From: Pseudoalteromonas nigrifaciens
GTDB lineage: Bacteria > Pseudomonadota > Gammaproteobacteria > Enterobacterales > Alteromonadaceae
NCBI RefSeq assembly: GCF_002221505.1
Contig: NZ_CP011036.1
Span: forward strand, 1,674,001-1,738,000
DNA: 64,000 bases
Direction: 5' to 3'
Translations under genes and position numbers: made by a program
Shown: positions 40,663 to 50,155 of the stretch, in pieces
Layout: each line of letters starts with the position of its first letter
Position numbering within the stretch: the first letter of the stretch is position 1
Notes under the pieces: model-generated
What the model was told of the DNA's origin: nothing
What the model saw: the letters and a program-made list of their open reading frames with translations, nothing else
The model's database searches: none

Positions 40663-42153
40663 ATGCACCAAGTACCACTACTGATTAATGGCGAATTTAT
40701 TCAATCAAGCTCAAAAGAACTTATTGACGTAATAAACCCAGCCAACCAAGAAGTGCTAGCCCAAGTACCTTGCACCACAGATGCAGAAATGGATGCAGCT
40801 ATTGCCTCGGCTTCAGAAACGTTTAAAACGTGGAAAGATGTGCCAATTACTGAGCGCGCGCGCATTATGATGAAATACGCTGCGCTATTAAAAGAGCACC
40901 ACGACGAGCTTGCCACTATTATTTGTCATGAGCTGGGTAAAACCTTTGAAGACGCTAAAGGCGATGTATGGCGTGGTATTGAAGTAGTTGAGCAAGCGGC
41001 TAACGCACCGTCATTAATGATGGGCGAAACCATGGAAAACGTAGCGCGTAAAATCGATACTTATTCTTACATGCAACCCTTAGGTGTGTGTGCGGGTATT
41101 ACGCCGTTTAACTTTCCGGCAATGATCCCATTATGGATGTTTCCGCTGGCAATTGTGTGTGGTAACACCTTTATTTTAAAACCGTCTGAACAAGATCCAC
41201 TTACGCCAATGCGCTTAGCTGAGTTATTTATGGAAGCTGGCGCGCCAAAAGGCGTGTTACAAGTAGTACATGGTACAAAACCACAAGTAGATCGCATATT
41301 AGAGGACAAAGCAGTACGCGCTATTTCGTTTGTTGGCTCGTGTGGCGTTGGCGCTTATATTTATTCAAAAGGCACAGCAAATCTTAAACGCGTACAAGCG
41401 TGTGTGGGTGCTAAAAACCACATGGTTATTATGCCAGATGCCAGCAAATCGCATGTGGTAAATAACTTAGTTGGCGCGTCGGTTGGTGCAGCTGGCCAGC
41501 GCTGTATGGGTATCTCGGTTGCGGTATTTGTTGGCCAAGCAAAAGACTGGGTTGATGAAATTAAAGCAGGTTTTGAAGGTGTACGCCCAGGCGTATGGGA
41601 TGATGCAGGCGCAGCGTATGGTCCGCAAACATCACCGGCTGCCAAAGCACGTATTTTATCGCTTATTGCCGGTGGTAAAGAGCAAGGTGCTAAATGTTTA
41701 ATTGACGGCTCAAACTTTACGGTTGAAGGCTACGAGCAAGGTAACTGGGTAGGCCCAACCTTGTTTACCGATGTAACTAAAGACATGGACTTATATAAAG
41801 AAGAAATTTTTGGTCCCGTACTGGCGTGTATGTTTGTAGATACATTAGATGAAGCCATTGCCCTAATAAACGACAGCCCATACGGTAACGGCACATCGCT
41901 GTTTACCTCAAGCGGCGCAGTTGCACGTAAGTTCCAACACGAAATTGAAGTAGGCCAAGTAGGTATTAACGTGCCAATTCCGGTGCCACTGCCGTTCTTT
42001 TCGTTTACTGGTTGGAAAGGCTCGTTTTATGGCGACACTCACACTTACGGTAAGCAAGGTATTCGTTTTTATACCGAAACTAAAACCATTACTTCACGTT
42101 GGTTTGAAGACGACATAGCGTCGGGTCCAAATATGAGCATTAACTTAAAGTAA
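40663..42153 (+). CDS. mmsA: Methylmalonate-semialdehyde dehydrogenase (CoA-acylating)
   Basis: 496 aa aldehyde dehydrogenase. [23 protein letters not shown] and the active-site Cys in [17 protein letters not shown] identify MmsA. Converts methylmalonate semialdehyde to propionyl-CoA, the last step of valine breakdown. An 84-bp gap follows the thiolase gene. The unusual [28 protein letters not shown] near the C-terminus is conserved in the family. Confidence 0.95.
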   Translation: MHQVPLLINGEFIQSSSKELIDVINPANQEVLAQVPCTTDAEMDAAIASASETFKTWKDVPITERARIMMKYAALLKEHHDELATIICHELGKTFEDAKGDVWRGIEVVEQAANAPSLMMGETMENVARKIDTYSYMQPLGVCAGITPFNFPAMIPLWMFPLAIVCGNTFILKPSEQDPLTPMRLAELFMEAGAPKGVLQVVHGTKPQVDRILEDKAVRAISFVGSCGVGAYIYSKGTANLKRVQACVGAKNHMVIMPDASKSHVVNNLVGASVGAAGQRCMGISVAVFVGQAKDWVDEIKAGFEGVRPGVWDDAGAAYGPQTSPAAKARILSLIAGGKEQGAKCLIDGSNFTVEGYEQGNWVGPTLFTDVTKDMDLYKEEIFGPVLACMFVDTLDEAIALINDSPYGNGTSLFTSSGAVARKFQHEIEVGQVGINVPIPVPLPFFSFTGWKGSFYGDTHTYGKQGIRFYTETKTITSRWFEDDIASGPNMSINLK

Positions 42154-42197
42154 TTACTCATAATAAATAGTTTATAAAAAGCATAATTAATAATAAA

Positions 42198-42237
42198 GAA
42201 GGGCACGAAGGTAACTCCTATTACCTTCGTTGCTCTT
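42198..42237 (+). promoter_or_regulatory. Long hairpin between mmsA and the acyl-CoA dehydrogenase gene
   Basis: Perfect inner stem ACGAAGGTAA / TTACCTTCGT (42205-42214 and 42221-42230), extended by a partly matched GAAGGGC / TGCTCTTC. No T-run follows, so it probably tunes mRNA stability or partial termination within the operon. Confidence 0.5.
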
Positions 42238-42280
42238 CACTAATCACCTAGACAACACATAACTAATTGAAGAGGTCTAT

Positions 42281-43438
42281 ATGGACTTTAATTTATCAGA
42301 TGATCAGCAAGCATTTGCTCAAACAGCACGTCAGTTTGCTGACTCAGAACTCGCACCTTACGCTGCTAAGTGGGACCGCGAACATATTTTTCCTAAAGAC
42401 ACGATTAAAGCTGCAGGCGAACTAGGTTTTTGTGGCCTTTACACGCCAGAAGAAGCCGGTGGCCTTGGCTTATCGCGCTTAGATTCAAGCATTATATTTG
42501 AACAACTTGCTATGGGCTGTACCGCAACAACAGCCATGTTAACCATACATAATATGGCCACTTGGATGGTAGCAAGCTTTGGTACTGACGCCGCTAAAGA
42601 CAAATACTGCGAACAACTGGTTACTGGCGATTTACTGGCATCGTATTGTTTAACCGAGCCAGGCTCAGGTTCAGACGCCGCATCGCTAAAAACTAAAGCA
42701 GTACGCGATGGCGACGAATACGTAATTAACGGCTCAAAAATGTTTATTTCGGGCGCGGGCGAAACCGAAGTATTAGTCGTGATGGCGCGCACCGGATGCG
42801 ATGGCCCTAAAGGTATTTCGGCCTTTATAGTACCTGCCGACGCTAAAGGTGTTGAATACGGTAAAGCCGAAGAGAAAATGGGCTGGAACGCACAACCTAC
42901 ACGCTTAATTAGTTTTGAAGATGTGCGTATTCCGGCGCATAACTTATTAGGTGCAGAAGGCGAAGGTTTTAAATTTGCTATGCAAGGCCTTGATGGCGGG
43001 CGCATAAATATTGCAACCTGTTCAATTGGCACGGCGCAAGCGGCGCTTAATACGGCTCGCGAATATTTAAAAGAACGTACTCAGTTTGGTAAACCACTGG
43101 CCGCGTTTCAAGCGCTGCAGTTTAAAATTGCCGATATGAACACCGAGCTTGTAGCCGCGCGCCAAATGGTAAGGCTGGCTGCGTTTAAGCTTGATAATAA
43201 CGACAGCGAAAAAACCACGTATTGTGCTATGGCAAAACGTTTTGCAACCGATGTGGGCTTTACCGTATGTAACGACGCCCTGCAAATTCATGGTGGCTAT
43301 GGTTATATTAAAGAATACCCATTAGAGCGCCATGTACGTGATGTACGTGTACACCAAATTTTAGAAGGCACTAACGAAATTATGCGCGTTATTATAGCGC
43401 GTCGTATTTTAGCAGAGTCAGCCAGCGAAGTTTTATAA
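42281..43438 (+). CDS. Acyl-CoA dehydrogenase (isobutyryl-/2-methylbutyryl-CoA type)
   Basis: 385 aa flavoenzyme. CLTEPGSGSDAASLKTKAVRDG and the C-terminal IHGGYGYIKEYPLERHVRDVRVHQILEGTNEIMRVIIARRIL are typical. The operon points to isobutyryl-CoA or 2-methylbutyryl-CoA as substrate, since MmsA and MmsB flank it; the exact chain preference is inferred. 10 bp before the enoyl-CoA hydratase. Confidence 0.9.
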   Translation: MDFNLSDDQQAFAQTARQFADSELAPYAAKWDREHIFPKDTIKAAGELGFCGLYTPEEAGGLGLSRLDSSIIFEQLAMGCTATTAMLTIHNMATWMVASFGTDAAKDKYCEQLVTGDLLASYCLTEPGSGSDAASLKTKAVRDGDEYVINGSKMFISGAGETEVLVVMARTGCDGPKGISAFIVPADAKGVEYGKAEEKMGWNAQPTRLISFEDVRIPAHNLLGAEGEGFKFAMQGLDGGRINIATCSIGTAQAALNTAREYLKERTQFGKPLAAFQALQFKIADMNTELVAARQMVRLAAFKLDNNDSEKTTYCAMAKRFATDVGFTVCNDALQIHGGYGYIKEYPLERHVRDVRVHQILEGTNEIMRVIIARRILAESASEVL

Positions 43439-43448
43439 GGAGTTATTT

Positions 43449-44246
43449 ATGTCAGAGTCAAATACTAAGTCTAATCCTAGCATTGAATTAACGACCGAAG
43501 GTCATGTAGCCATATTAACTATGTCAAACCCGCCAGCAAATACCTGGACCAAAGACACATTAATTGCCTTAAAAAACACCGTTAATAAGCTAAACAAAAA
43601 TAAAAATATTTATGCACTAGTGCTTACCGGCGAAGGCGAAAAGTTTTTTAGTGCCGGTGCCGACTTAAACTTGTTTGCCGGTGGCGATAAAGGCGTAGCC
43701 GCCGAAATGTCGCGCGTATTTGGCGAAGCATTTGAAGCACTTAGTAACTTTAGGGGCGTGTCGGTTGCGGCTATTAATGGCTATGCCATGGGCGGTGGTT
43801 TAGAAGTAGCACTCGCGTGTGATATTCGTATTGCTGAAGAGCAAGCACAAATGGCGCTTCCTGAAGCTAAAGTAGGTTTACTACCGTGTGCTGGTGGTAC
43901 ACAAAACCTAGCATGGTTAGTAGGCGAAGGCTGGGCAAAACGCATGATTTTATGTGGCGAGCGCTTAAAAGCCGACAAAGCACTGCAAATTGGCTTAATT
44001 GAAGAAGTTGTTCCACAAGGCGAAAGCTTTGCTGCAGCACTTAAACTAGCTAACCAAGTGGCCGATCAAAGTCCGTCTTCGGTTGCAGCATGTAAAACAT
44101 TGATTCAAAAAGGGCGTCATCAGCCTATGGCGAGCATTTTACCGCTAGAACGTGAGTTATTTGTGGCCTTATTTGACACCGAAGATCAGCAAGAAGGTGT
44201 AAGTGCCTTTTTAGAAAAGCGTCGTGCAAATTGGGTGAACGGCTAA
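43449..44246 (+). CDS. Enoyl-CoA hydratase/isomerase family protein
   Basis: 265 aa crotonase. FFSAGADLNLFAGG and GYAMGGGLEVALACDIRIAEEQAQMALPEAKVGLLPCAGGTQNL form the CoA pocket and the active-site loop. Expected to hydrate methacrylyl-CoA and tiglyl-CoA in valine and isoleucine catabolism. Its stop overlaps the next start by one base. Confidence 0.92.
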   Translation: MSESNTKSNPSIELTTEGHVAILTMSNPPANTWTKDTLIALKNTVNKLNKNKNIYALVLTGEGEKFFSAGADLNLFAGGDKGVAAEMSRVFGEAFEALSNFRGVSVAAINGYAMGGGLEVALACDIRIAEEQAQMALPEAKVGLLPCAGGTQNLAWLVGEGWAKRMILCGERLKADKALQIGLIEEVVPQGESFAAALKLANQVADQSPSSVAACKTLIQKGRHQPMASILPLERELFVALFDTEDQQEGVSAFLEKRRANWVNG

Positions 44247-45388
44247 TGAGCGGCTTAACATTATTAAATCATGCAGATGACGCAGTCGTATTCGAAACGG
44301 CAACCGCGTCAAACGGTGCTTTAATAGCGTTTGCTACGCTAAATGCACCAAAGTCGTTAAACGCCCTTAATTTTGAAATGATCAAACTATTAGAGCCGCA
44401 ACTAAAAGCTTGGGCGCAAGACAGCAGTATTGCCATGGTGGTGTTAAAAGGCGCAGGCGACAAAGCCTTTTGTGCTGGCGGCGATGTTGTAAGTTTGCAC
44501 CACGCTATGGCTCAAGGCAGCGCAAGCGACTTAGTAGAGGATTTTTTTACGCAAGAGTATCGCCTTGACTATTTAATTCATTGTTACGAAAAACCATTAT
44601 TAGTGTGGGGTAACGGTATTGTAATGGGCGGCGGTTTAGGCTTAATGGCTGGTGCAAGCCACCGCGTAGTAACCGAAACATCGCGTATAGCAATGCCTGA
44701 GCAAACTATTGGCTTATACCCAGATGTTGGCGGCAGTTATTTTTTACATAAAATGCCTCACAGTGTTGGGTTGTTTTTAGGGCTTACGTCAGCGTCTATA
44801 AATTGCGACGATGCCCGTTTTGTTGCCCTTGCCGATCACTATGTAAAAGCAGACAAATACGATGCACTTTTAGTGGGTTTACTCAGCATTAAATGGGGTA
44901 AAACGGCCAGTTTAAATCACGAAAAACTTACTACGCTGTTAACTGATTTAGATCAGCAATCAGGGCGTTTGCCTAAAGGTAATATCAAAGCAAATTTGGC
45001 AACTATTCAAGAACTTGCTGAGTTTACTACGCTACAACAACAGGTTGACTATATTTTAAACTTAAACACAGACGACAAATGGCTACTAAAAGCGCAAAAA
45101 TCGCTTAAGCATGGTTGTCCGCTAAGTTGTGCGTTAGTAAGTCGCCAATTAAAAACCAGTAAAGGCAAAAGCCTTGCTGAGTGTTTTAGAATGGAGCTAG
45201 GTATGTCGGTACGTGCCGGCGAAGTGGGTGAGTTTCAAGAAGGTGTACGTGCATTGTTAATCGACAAAGACGGTGCGCCAAACTGGCAATACAAAACACT
45301 CAGCGACGTGCCAAGCTCAGTGGTAGATAGCTTTTTTGAAGATCGCTATGGCAATAACCACCCACTTAAACAATTACAACAAGGCTAA
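44246..45388 (+). CDS. 3-hydroxyisobutyryl-CoA hydrolase
   Basis: 380 aa crotonase-fold hydrolase. KAFCAGGDVVSLHHAM, GIVMGGGLGLMAGASHRVVTE and AMPEQTIGLYPDVGGSYFL (Glu and Asp active-site residues) match the HIBCH family, which is longer than simple hydratases. Frees 3-hydroxyisobutyrate for MmsB. The ATG at 44246 overlaps the upstream stop (TAATG); an earlier in-frame start would overlap the preceding gene. Confidence 0.93.
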   Translation: MSGLTLLNHADDAVVFETATASNGALIAFATLNAPKSLNALNFEMIKLLEPQLKAWAQDSSIAMVVLKGAGDKAFCAGGDVVSLHHAMAQGSASDLVEDFFTQEYRLDYLIHCYEKPLLVWGNGIVMGGGLGLMAGASHRVVTETSRIAMPEQTIGLYPDVGGSYFLHKMPHSVGLFLGLTSASINCDDARFVALADHYVKADKYDALLVGLLSIKWGKTASLNHEKLTTLLTDLDQQSGRLPKGNIKANLATIQELAEFTTLQQQVDYILNLNTDDKWLLKAQKSLKHGCPLSCALVSRQLKTSKGKSLAECFRMELGMSVRAGEVGEFQEGVRALLIDKDGAPNWQYKTLSDVPSSVVDSFFEDRYGNNHPLKQLQQG

Positions 45389-45392
45389 AGCT

Positions 45393-46283
45393 ATGAGCAA
45401 ACTCAATATAGGATTTATTGGTTTAGGCAACATGGGTGGGCCCATGGCGGCAAACCTTATTAAAGCAGGGCACACAGTAAGTGTGTTCGACTTAAACCAA
45501 AATACAGTTAACGAGCTAAAAAGCAAAGGTGCAAACGCAGCCGCAGATGCAACGCAATGTGCCAACAACGTAGACATACTTATTAGCATGTTGCCTGCTG
45601 GCAAGCATGTTAAAGCGCTTTATTTGGGCGAAAACGGGCTAATTAACAGCTTAAGCAAAACCACCTTAGTTATTGATTGCTCAACCATAGATGCCGAATC
45701 GGCGCGCGTGGTTGGTAAAGAGTTAGCACAGCAAGGTATTAGCTTTGTAGATGCACCGGTATCGGGTGGCGTTGCAGGCGCAACCGCCGGCACACTTACC
45801 TTTATTGTAGGCGGCGATAAAGCCGCGTTCGACAAAGCCAATACTGTGCTGGTTGATATGGGCAAAAATATTTTTCATGCAGGCGACATTGGCGCAGGGC
45901 AAGTTGCAAAAATATGTAATAACATGCTGTTGAGCATTTTAATGGCAGGCACCAGCGAAGCACTACAAATGGGCATAAATAATGGCCTAGATCCTAAAGT
46001 ACTTAGCGACATAATGACCGCAAGCTCAGGGCGTAACTGGACGTTAGAGTTATATAACCCGTGTCCGGGTGTAATGGAGTCGGCTCCTGCAAGTAACGAA
46101 TACAAACCAGGCTTTATGGTCGATCTAATGGCGAAAGATCTAGGCTTGGCAATGGAAGCAGCAAAACAAAGTAAATCAGCCACGCCAATGGGTTCAATGG
46201 CCAACGACTTATACGCTACATTGCAGCACCAAGGTGCGGGTACTGAAGATTTTAGTGCCATATTTAAATTATTTTCGAAGTAG
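45393..46283 (+). CDS. mmsB: 3-hydroxyisobutyrate dehydrogenase
   Basis: 296 aa. NAD-binding GFIGLGNMGGPMAANLIKAGH, substrate motif DAPVSGGVAGATAGTLTFIVGG, and the catalytic Lys in GQVAKICNNMLL. Oxidises 3-hydroxyisobutyrate to methylmalonate semialdehyde, the substrate of MmsA. Starts 4 bp after the hydrolase; the frame is open upstream but only through that gene. Confidence 0.95.
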   Translation: MSKLNIGFIGLGNMGGPMAANLIKAGHTVSVFDLNQNTVNELKSKGANAAADATQCANNVDILISMLPAGKHVKALYLGENGLINSLSKTTLVIDCSTIDAESARVVGKELAQQGISFVDAPVSGGVAGATAGTLTFIVGGDKAAFDKANTVLVDMGKNIFHAGDIGAGQVAKICNNMLLSILMAGTSEALQMGINNGLDPKVLSDIMTASSGRNWTLELYNPCPGVMESAPASNEYKPGFMVDLMAKDLGLAMEAAKQSKSATPMGSMANDLYATLQHQGAGTEDFSAIFKLFSK

Positions 46284-46292
46284 GGGTAACGC

Positions 46293-47063
46293 GTGGAAAT
46301 TAAAAATAACACGGTAGTAATAACCGGTGGCGCACAAGGCTTGGGTTTTGCCATGGCGCAAAAGTTTGCAAAAATGGGCGCAAACATTGCCCTAATCGAT
46401 ATGGCGCAAGATGCACTTAACACAGCAACTGAGCAATTAAGTCAACTTGACGGCGTAACTACGCGTATTCAAGGCTACGCTGCCAACGTTACCAACGAGA
46501 GCGAAATGGAAGCGGTATTTAACACCATTAATAGCGACTTTGGCCATATTGGTGTATTGATCAACAACGCCGGTATTTTACGCGATGGCATGTTTATTAA
46601 AGCTAAAGACGGCATAGTAGTTAAAAAAATGTCGCTTGAGCAATTTCAATCAGTAATAGACGTAAACCTTACTGGCGTGTTTTTGGCAGGCCGAGAAGCT
46701 GCCAGCCATATGATTGAGTCGGGCAAAGGTGGCGTTATTGTAAATATGTCGAGCGTAGCGCGCGCCGGAAACATAGGGCAAACAAACTACGCAGCCTCTA
46801 AAGCAGGCGTTGTAGCGCTTACTACTACATGGGCTAAAGAGCTTGGCCGTTTTGGTATTCGCGTAGGCGCAATTGCACCAGGTGTTATAAGCACCGCAAT
46901 GACCGACGTAATGAAACCAGAAGCTAAAGAGCGCATGCTTAGCGTAACCCCAGTAGGGCGTTTAGGTGAAACTGCAGAAATAGCCCATACCGCACAATAT
47001 ATTATCGAAAACGATTTTTTTACCGGTCGCGTAGTAGAAATAGACGGCGGCATTCGTTTGTAA
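46293..47063 (+). CDS. SDR-family 3-hydroxyacyl-CoA dehydrogenase
   Basis: 256 aa short-chain dehydrogenase. TGGAQGLGFAMAQKFA cofactor loop, NNAG, and catalytic Ser-Tyr-Lys in NMSSVARAGNIGQTNYAASKAG. The position suggests oxidation of 2-methyl-3-hydroxybutyryl-CoA in isoleucine breakdown (IvdG in Shewanella-type operons); FabG-like labels are common but less likely. It starts with GTG at 46293 preceded by AGGGG. Last gene of the operon. Confidence 0.9.
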   Translation: MEIKNNTVVITGGAQGLGFAMAQKFAKMGANIALIDMAQDALNTATEQLSQLDGVTTRIQGYAANVTNESEMEAVFNTINSDFGHIGVLINNAGILRDGMFIKAKDGIVVKKMSLEQFQSVIDVNLTGVFLAGREAASHMIESGKGGVIVNMSSVARAGNIGQTNYAASKAGVVALTTTWAKELGRFGIRVGAIAPGVISTAMTDVMKPEAKERMLSVTPVGRLGETAEIAHTAQYIIENDFFTGRVVEIDGGIRL

Positions 47064-47086
47064 AATGAGTTGGTTTAAGATTAATT

Positions 47087-47120
47087 AAAAAAGCATAACT
47101 CGTGTGGGTTGTGCTTTTTT
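47087..47120 (+). terminator. Terminator after the valine/isoleucine operon
   Basis: AAAAAAGCATAAC, 8-nt loop, GTTGTGCTTTTTT. It also lies directly downstream of the intI stop on minus and can serve both. Confidence 0.85.
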
Positions 47121-47137
47121 GTTTTAAATAGAGAAGT

Positions 47138-48100
47138 TTATAATCTTGAAAAAGGGCTAATAACACCATTAGCACCTTGCTGTAAAACATGGGTATATAT
47201 TTGTGTAGTACGAACGTCACTGTGCCCGAGTTGTGTTTGTACTGTGCGTATATCAGCGCCGCTTTGCAGTAAGTGCGTAGCGAATGAGTGGCGCAAAGTA
47301 TGTGGCGTAACGTGTTTATTAATGTGTGCATTAAAAGCCGCTTTTTTTACAGCGCGCTGTAATTGCTTTTCATCAATATGATGGCGCCTTAGCTGTTTAC
47401 TCTCAGGATCAATACTGAGTTTATAAGATGGAAATAAATATTGCCAACCCAGCTGTTTGTTATGATTTGGATATTTTTTACGTAATAAATGCGGCATATA
47501 CACGCCACAAAACAGCGGGTTATTTAGGTCTAATTGTAAATAATTATCGACTAATTGAATTTGTGTTCGTATTTGTGGTATCAGTTCTCCTGCAAGCGTT
47601 ACAACACGATTTTTGCCCCCTTTACCATCCCAAATTCGAACACAGTTATAATCAAAATCAATATCTTGTGTCCGCAAACGTAGTACCTCCATTAACCGCA
47701 TACCGCTACCATAAAGTAGTGCACACGCTAAATAATGCTTTGTAATACAGTGTTTAAATAACGCTGAAACTTCTGTTTGTGTAAGCACAACAGGTAATTT
47801 TCTAGGGCGTTCACTTTTTACAAAATCTAATGATAATGAGAGAGGACTTTTAATTATTTCCTTATATAGAAAACTTAGCGCATTCAATGCCTGGGCTTGT
47901 GTGCCTTGCGCTACATTTTGCGAGTTTACTAAATGATTTAAATATAATTCCACTTGAGTATCCCCCATAGAGCTTGGGTGTTGCATATTATTAAAGCGGA
48001 TATAGGCAGCTATCCAAAACAAATAAGCTTCAATAGTGCTCTTTGCATAACGCTTGCTATACATATGATCTTTAATCATGGTTAGAAAGAGAGATTTCAT
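47138..48100 (-). CDS. intI: Integron integrase IntI
   Basis: 320 aa tyrosine recombinase of the integron class. Catalytic residues are all visible: Arg in GSGMRLMEVLRLR, His-Arg in HTLRHSFATHLLQSG, His in LGHSDVRTTQ and nucleophile Tyr in IYTHV. The IntI-specific insert is present (LGWQYLFPSYKLSIDPESKQLRRHHIDEKQLQRAVKKA), which other tyrosine recombinases lack. No frameshift or truncation. It points away from the cassettes, as in all integrons. Its promoter carries a LexA box. Confidence 0.95.
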   Translation of the reverse strand: MKSLFLTMIKDHMYSKRYAKSTIEAYLFWIAAYIRFNNMQHPSSMGDTQVELYLNHLVNSQNVAQGTQAQALNALSFLYKEIIKSPLSLSLDFVKSERPRKLPVVLTQTEVSALFKHCITKHYLACALLYGSGMRLMEVLRLRTQDIDFDYNCVRIWDGKGGKNRVVTLAGELIPQIRTQIQLVDNYLQLDLNNPLFCGVYMPHLLRKKYPNHNKQLGWQYLFPSYKLSIDPESKQLRRHHIDEKQLQRAVKKAAFNAHINKHVTPHTLRHSFATHLLQSGADIRTVQTQLGHSDVRTTQIYTHVLQQGANGVISPFSRL

Positions 48101-48129
48101 AAATGATATTCAATTATTTAAACTCGACA

Positions 48130-48145
48130 CTGTATATATAGACAG
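48130..48145 (-). promoter_or_regulatory. LexA (SOS) box upstream of intI
   Basis: CTGTATATATAGACAG fits CTGT-N8-ACAG exactly and lies 30 bp upstream of the intI start. LexA control of integron integrases is established in Vibrio and class 1 integrons, so cassette shuffling here should be induced by DNA damage. Confidence 0.85.
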
Positions 48146-48179
48146 TTATTTGTATTTTGTCCAATAACATTATTAAAAG

Positions 48180-48330
48180 TCGTTTTGGGGTATTTTAACT
48201 ACGGTAACTTTATAACATACGTAATTACTTGTTTACATTGTAGTTATTTAGTGGAACTATTGAGCCATGTAATATACGCCGTTTTGGGGTGTTATAAACC
48301 CCCAAAGTGGTGTTCAATAAGCTGTTATGT
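48180..48330 (+). other. attI recombination site
   Basis: Region between intI and the first cassette. The core GTTATGT at 48324-48330 gives the crossover point between G48324 and T48325. Two copies of CGTTTTGGGGTRTT lie about 100 bp apart (48181 and 48280), the second followed by ACCCCCAAAG as a partial inverted copy; these resemble the extra IntI-binding repeats of attI sites. The exact left limit is not known. Confidence 0.7.
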
Positions 48331-48345
48331 GCACAAGGAGACAAA

Positions 48346-48732
48346 GTGAACATCAGACATTTTTTATTACTCGTTATTATCTTATTTATCTCTGGTTGTA
48401 CTACGTCAGGTCAGCTTTATTATGTTGATGCTAAAGGTAATGAGAAACTTGGTTGTAAAGCAGAATTTGTAGGTATGCCAAGTGTCGATAAATTTGCTGT
48501 TGAATATGCTTTAAGCCTTTGCGCTAAAAGCATTGTCAAAAAAGGCGGTGTGATTCAGGAAGAACACCTTTTAATGGTTGATACAGCTATTCCCTTAGCT
48601 CCATGTGAAAAAGCTTGGACTCACGAATTAGCTAAGCAACAATATCAGTCTAAAAAGTTAACTAAGAAAGAGTATGGCTATATTGTTGCAAATATTGATT
48701 TAGGTTTAGCAACAGTCAACAAGTGCACATAA
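48346..48732 (+). CDS. Cassette 1: small lipoprotein, unknown function
   Basis: 128 aa. Signal peptide followed by lipobox LFISGC, so the mature protein starts at Cys and is membrane-anchored. Four more cysteines in the mature part (GCKAEF, LCAKS, PCEKA, NKCT) suggest disulfides. It starts with GTG at 48346, with AAGGAG 5 bases upstream; an upstream frame opening lies outside the cassette. The stop codon TAA spans the intron insertion point: the intron's terminal A supplies its last base. Confidence 0.7.
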   Translation: MNIRHFLLLVIILFISGCTTSGQLYYVDAKGNEKLGCKAEFVGMPSVDKFAVEYALSLCAKSIVKKGGVIQEEHLLMVDTAIPLAPCEKAWTHELAKQQYQSKKLTKKEYGYIVANIDLGLATVNKCT

Positions 48733-48800
48733 TCGGGTAGCCGGAGGTCTCTAACCTCCAGCCCCCACACCACCCATCATGCGGGTCCGCAATGGGCGGT

Positions 48801-50155
48801 TCATCTCCCGTAATGAATATTGATCCAAATATCTTTCAATGACACTAAACCTTGTGATGCTAAATAGTCATTACCTAGCGCAATGTTAATTCCTTTTGTT
48901 TTTGAGCTTCTACAAGGGCCTTTACTGGTGATACCACAGGCTATGGCGAGTCGCTCGCTAACACCCAATTTCATTAAACTGCGTACTTTGGTGCGAGGTT
49001 TACGCCATTGCCGCCAGTAGCACATTCTTATCCTACGACGGATCCAATGATCTAAATCCACTGTTAGTTGATAAGCGTTGGCTATTAGGTAGTAGTGTCC
49101 CCAGCCGCGTAAATACTGCGTGAGTTTATGAATTTGTAGGGTCATTGAGATCCCCCAGTTGCGGTTAGTGAGTTCTCTTACATTTGCTTTAAATTTCTTT
49201 AGCGCCTGTTCGTGGATCTGCACTTGAGCGTAACGGAATGTGAACCCGAGAAATTTCGAGCCTGATACGGGACCGACTCGACTTTTCGATTCATTCACTT
49301 TGAGTTTTAATCGCTGAGTGATAAACGCAGTAATTTCCCGTTGGATTATGAGTCCTTCGCTTTTCGTTTTTACTAAAATGATTATGTCATCAGCGTAACG
49401 TGCAAACTTAAGGTGTTTGTAGGTTAGCTTCTTATCTAATTCATCGAGTAAAATATTGGAAAGTAAAGGGGATAATGGCCCACCTTGAGGGACTCCTTTG
49501 GTTGACTCAAACCACAGACCCGTTTCGCGCTCTGCGATCCCCGCTCGGAGGTATTTACCAAGTAGGCGCATGAGTGCTTTGTCTTTGACTTTACGACCAA
49601 CACGATTCATCAGCATGTCATGGTTTACTTCATCAAAGAACTTAGACAAGTCAATATCAACTGCTGTTTTATAACCTTGTTTAACACAAGATTGAACATG
49701 ATTTACTGCTTGGCTGGCTCTTTTATGAGGGCGATAACCATAACTATGTGGTGAAAATAGAGGCTCAAAGTAAGGGCTAATCACTTGAGCAATAGCTTGT
49801 TGGATCACTCTGTCGATAACAGAAGGGATCCAAGCATTCGCTCACCGCCATCGGGTTTGGGTATCATCACGCGTTTGACTGGCAAGGGTTGATAAGTGCC
49901 GCTAAGTAATTGTTGTTTAATACCCAGCCAATGTAACTTAGCGAAGTGATTAAATTCCTCAATACTCATATTATCAATACCCGCAGCCCCTTTATTGCGC
50001 TTAACATGTTGCCATGCTGCACCAATATTGTGGTTGCTCAGTACCCTTGCCATCAGGTCACGATCTGTTTGGTTGTATTCATTCGAGGTATTATTCACAG
50101 TCGAACGCTGTTCATCACTATCACAACACGGTGATCTATGTGAATTCAAGTTCAT
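48801..50155 (-). pseudogene. Group II intron reverse transcriptase/maturase, frameshifted
   Basis: Two overlapping frames make one RT: an N-terminal part (49805-50155, 116 aa) ending in KPDGGERMLG and a C-terminal part (48801-49808, 335 aa) beginning IQQAIAQVISPYFEPLFSPHSYGYRPHK. Near 49830 the DNA reads CTTGGATCCCT where one more A would give the expected GERMLGIPSVIDRVIQQ, so a single-base deletion explains the break. The catalytic FARYADDIIIL box and maturase domain X are intact. There is no HNH endonuclease domain, as in group IIC. The stop lies at the edge of domain V. Confidence 0.88.
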
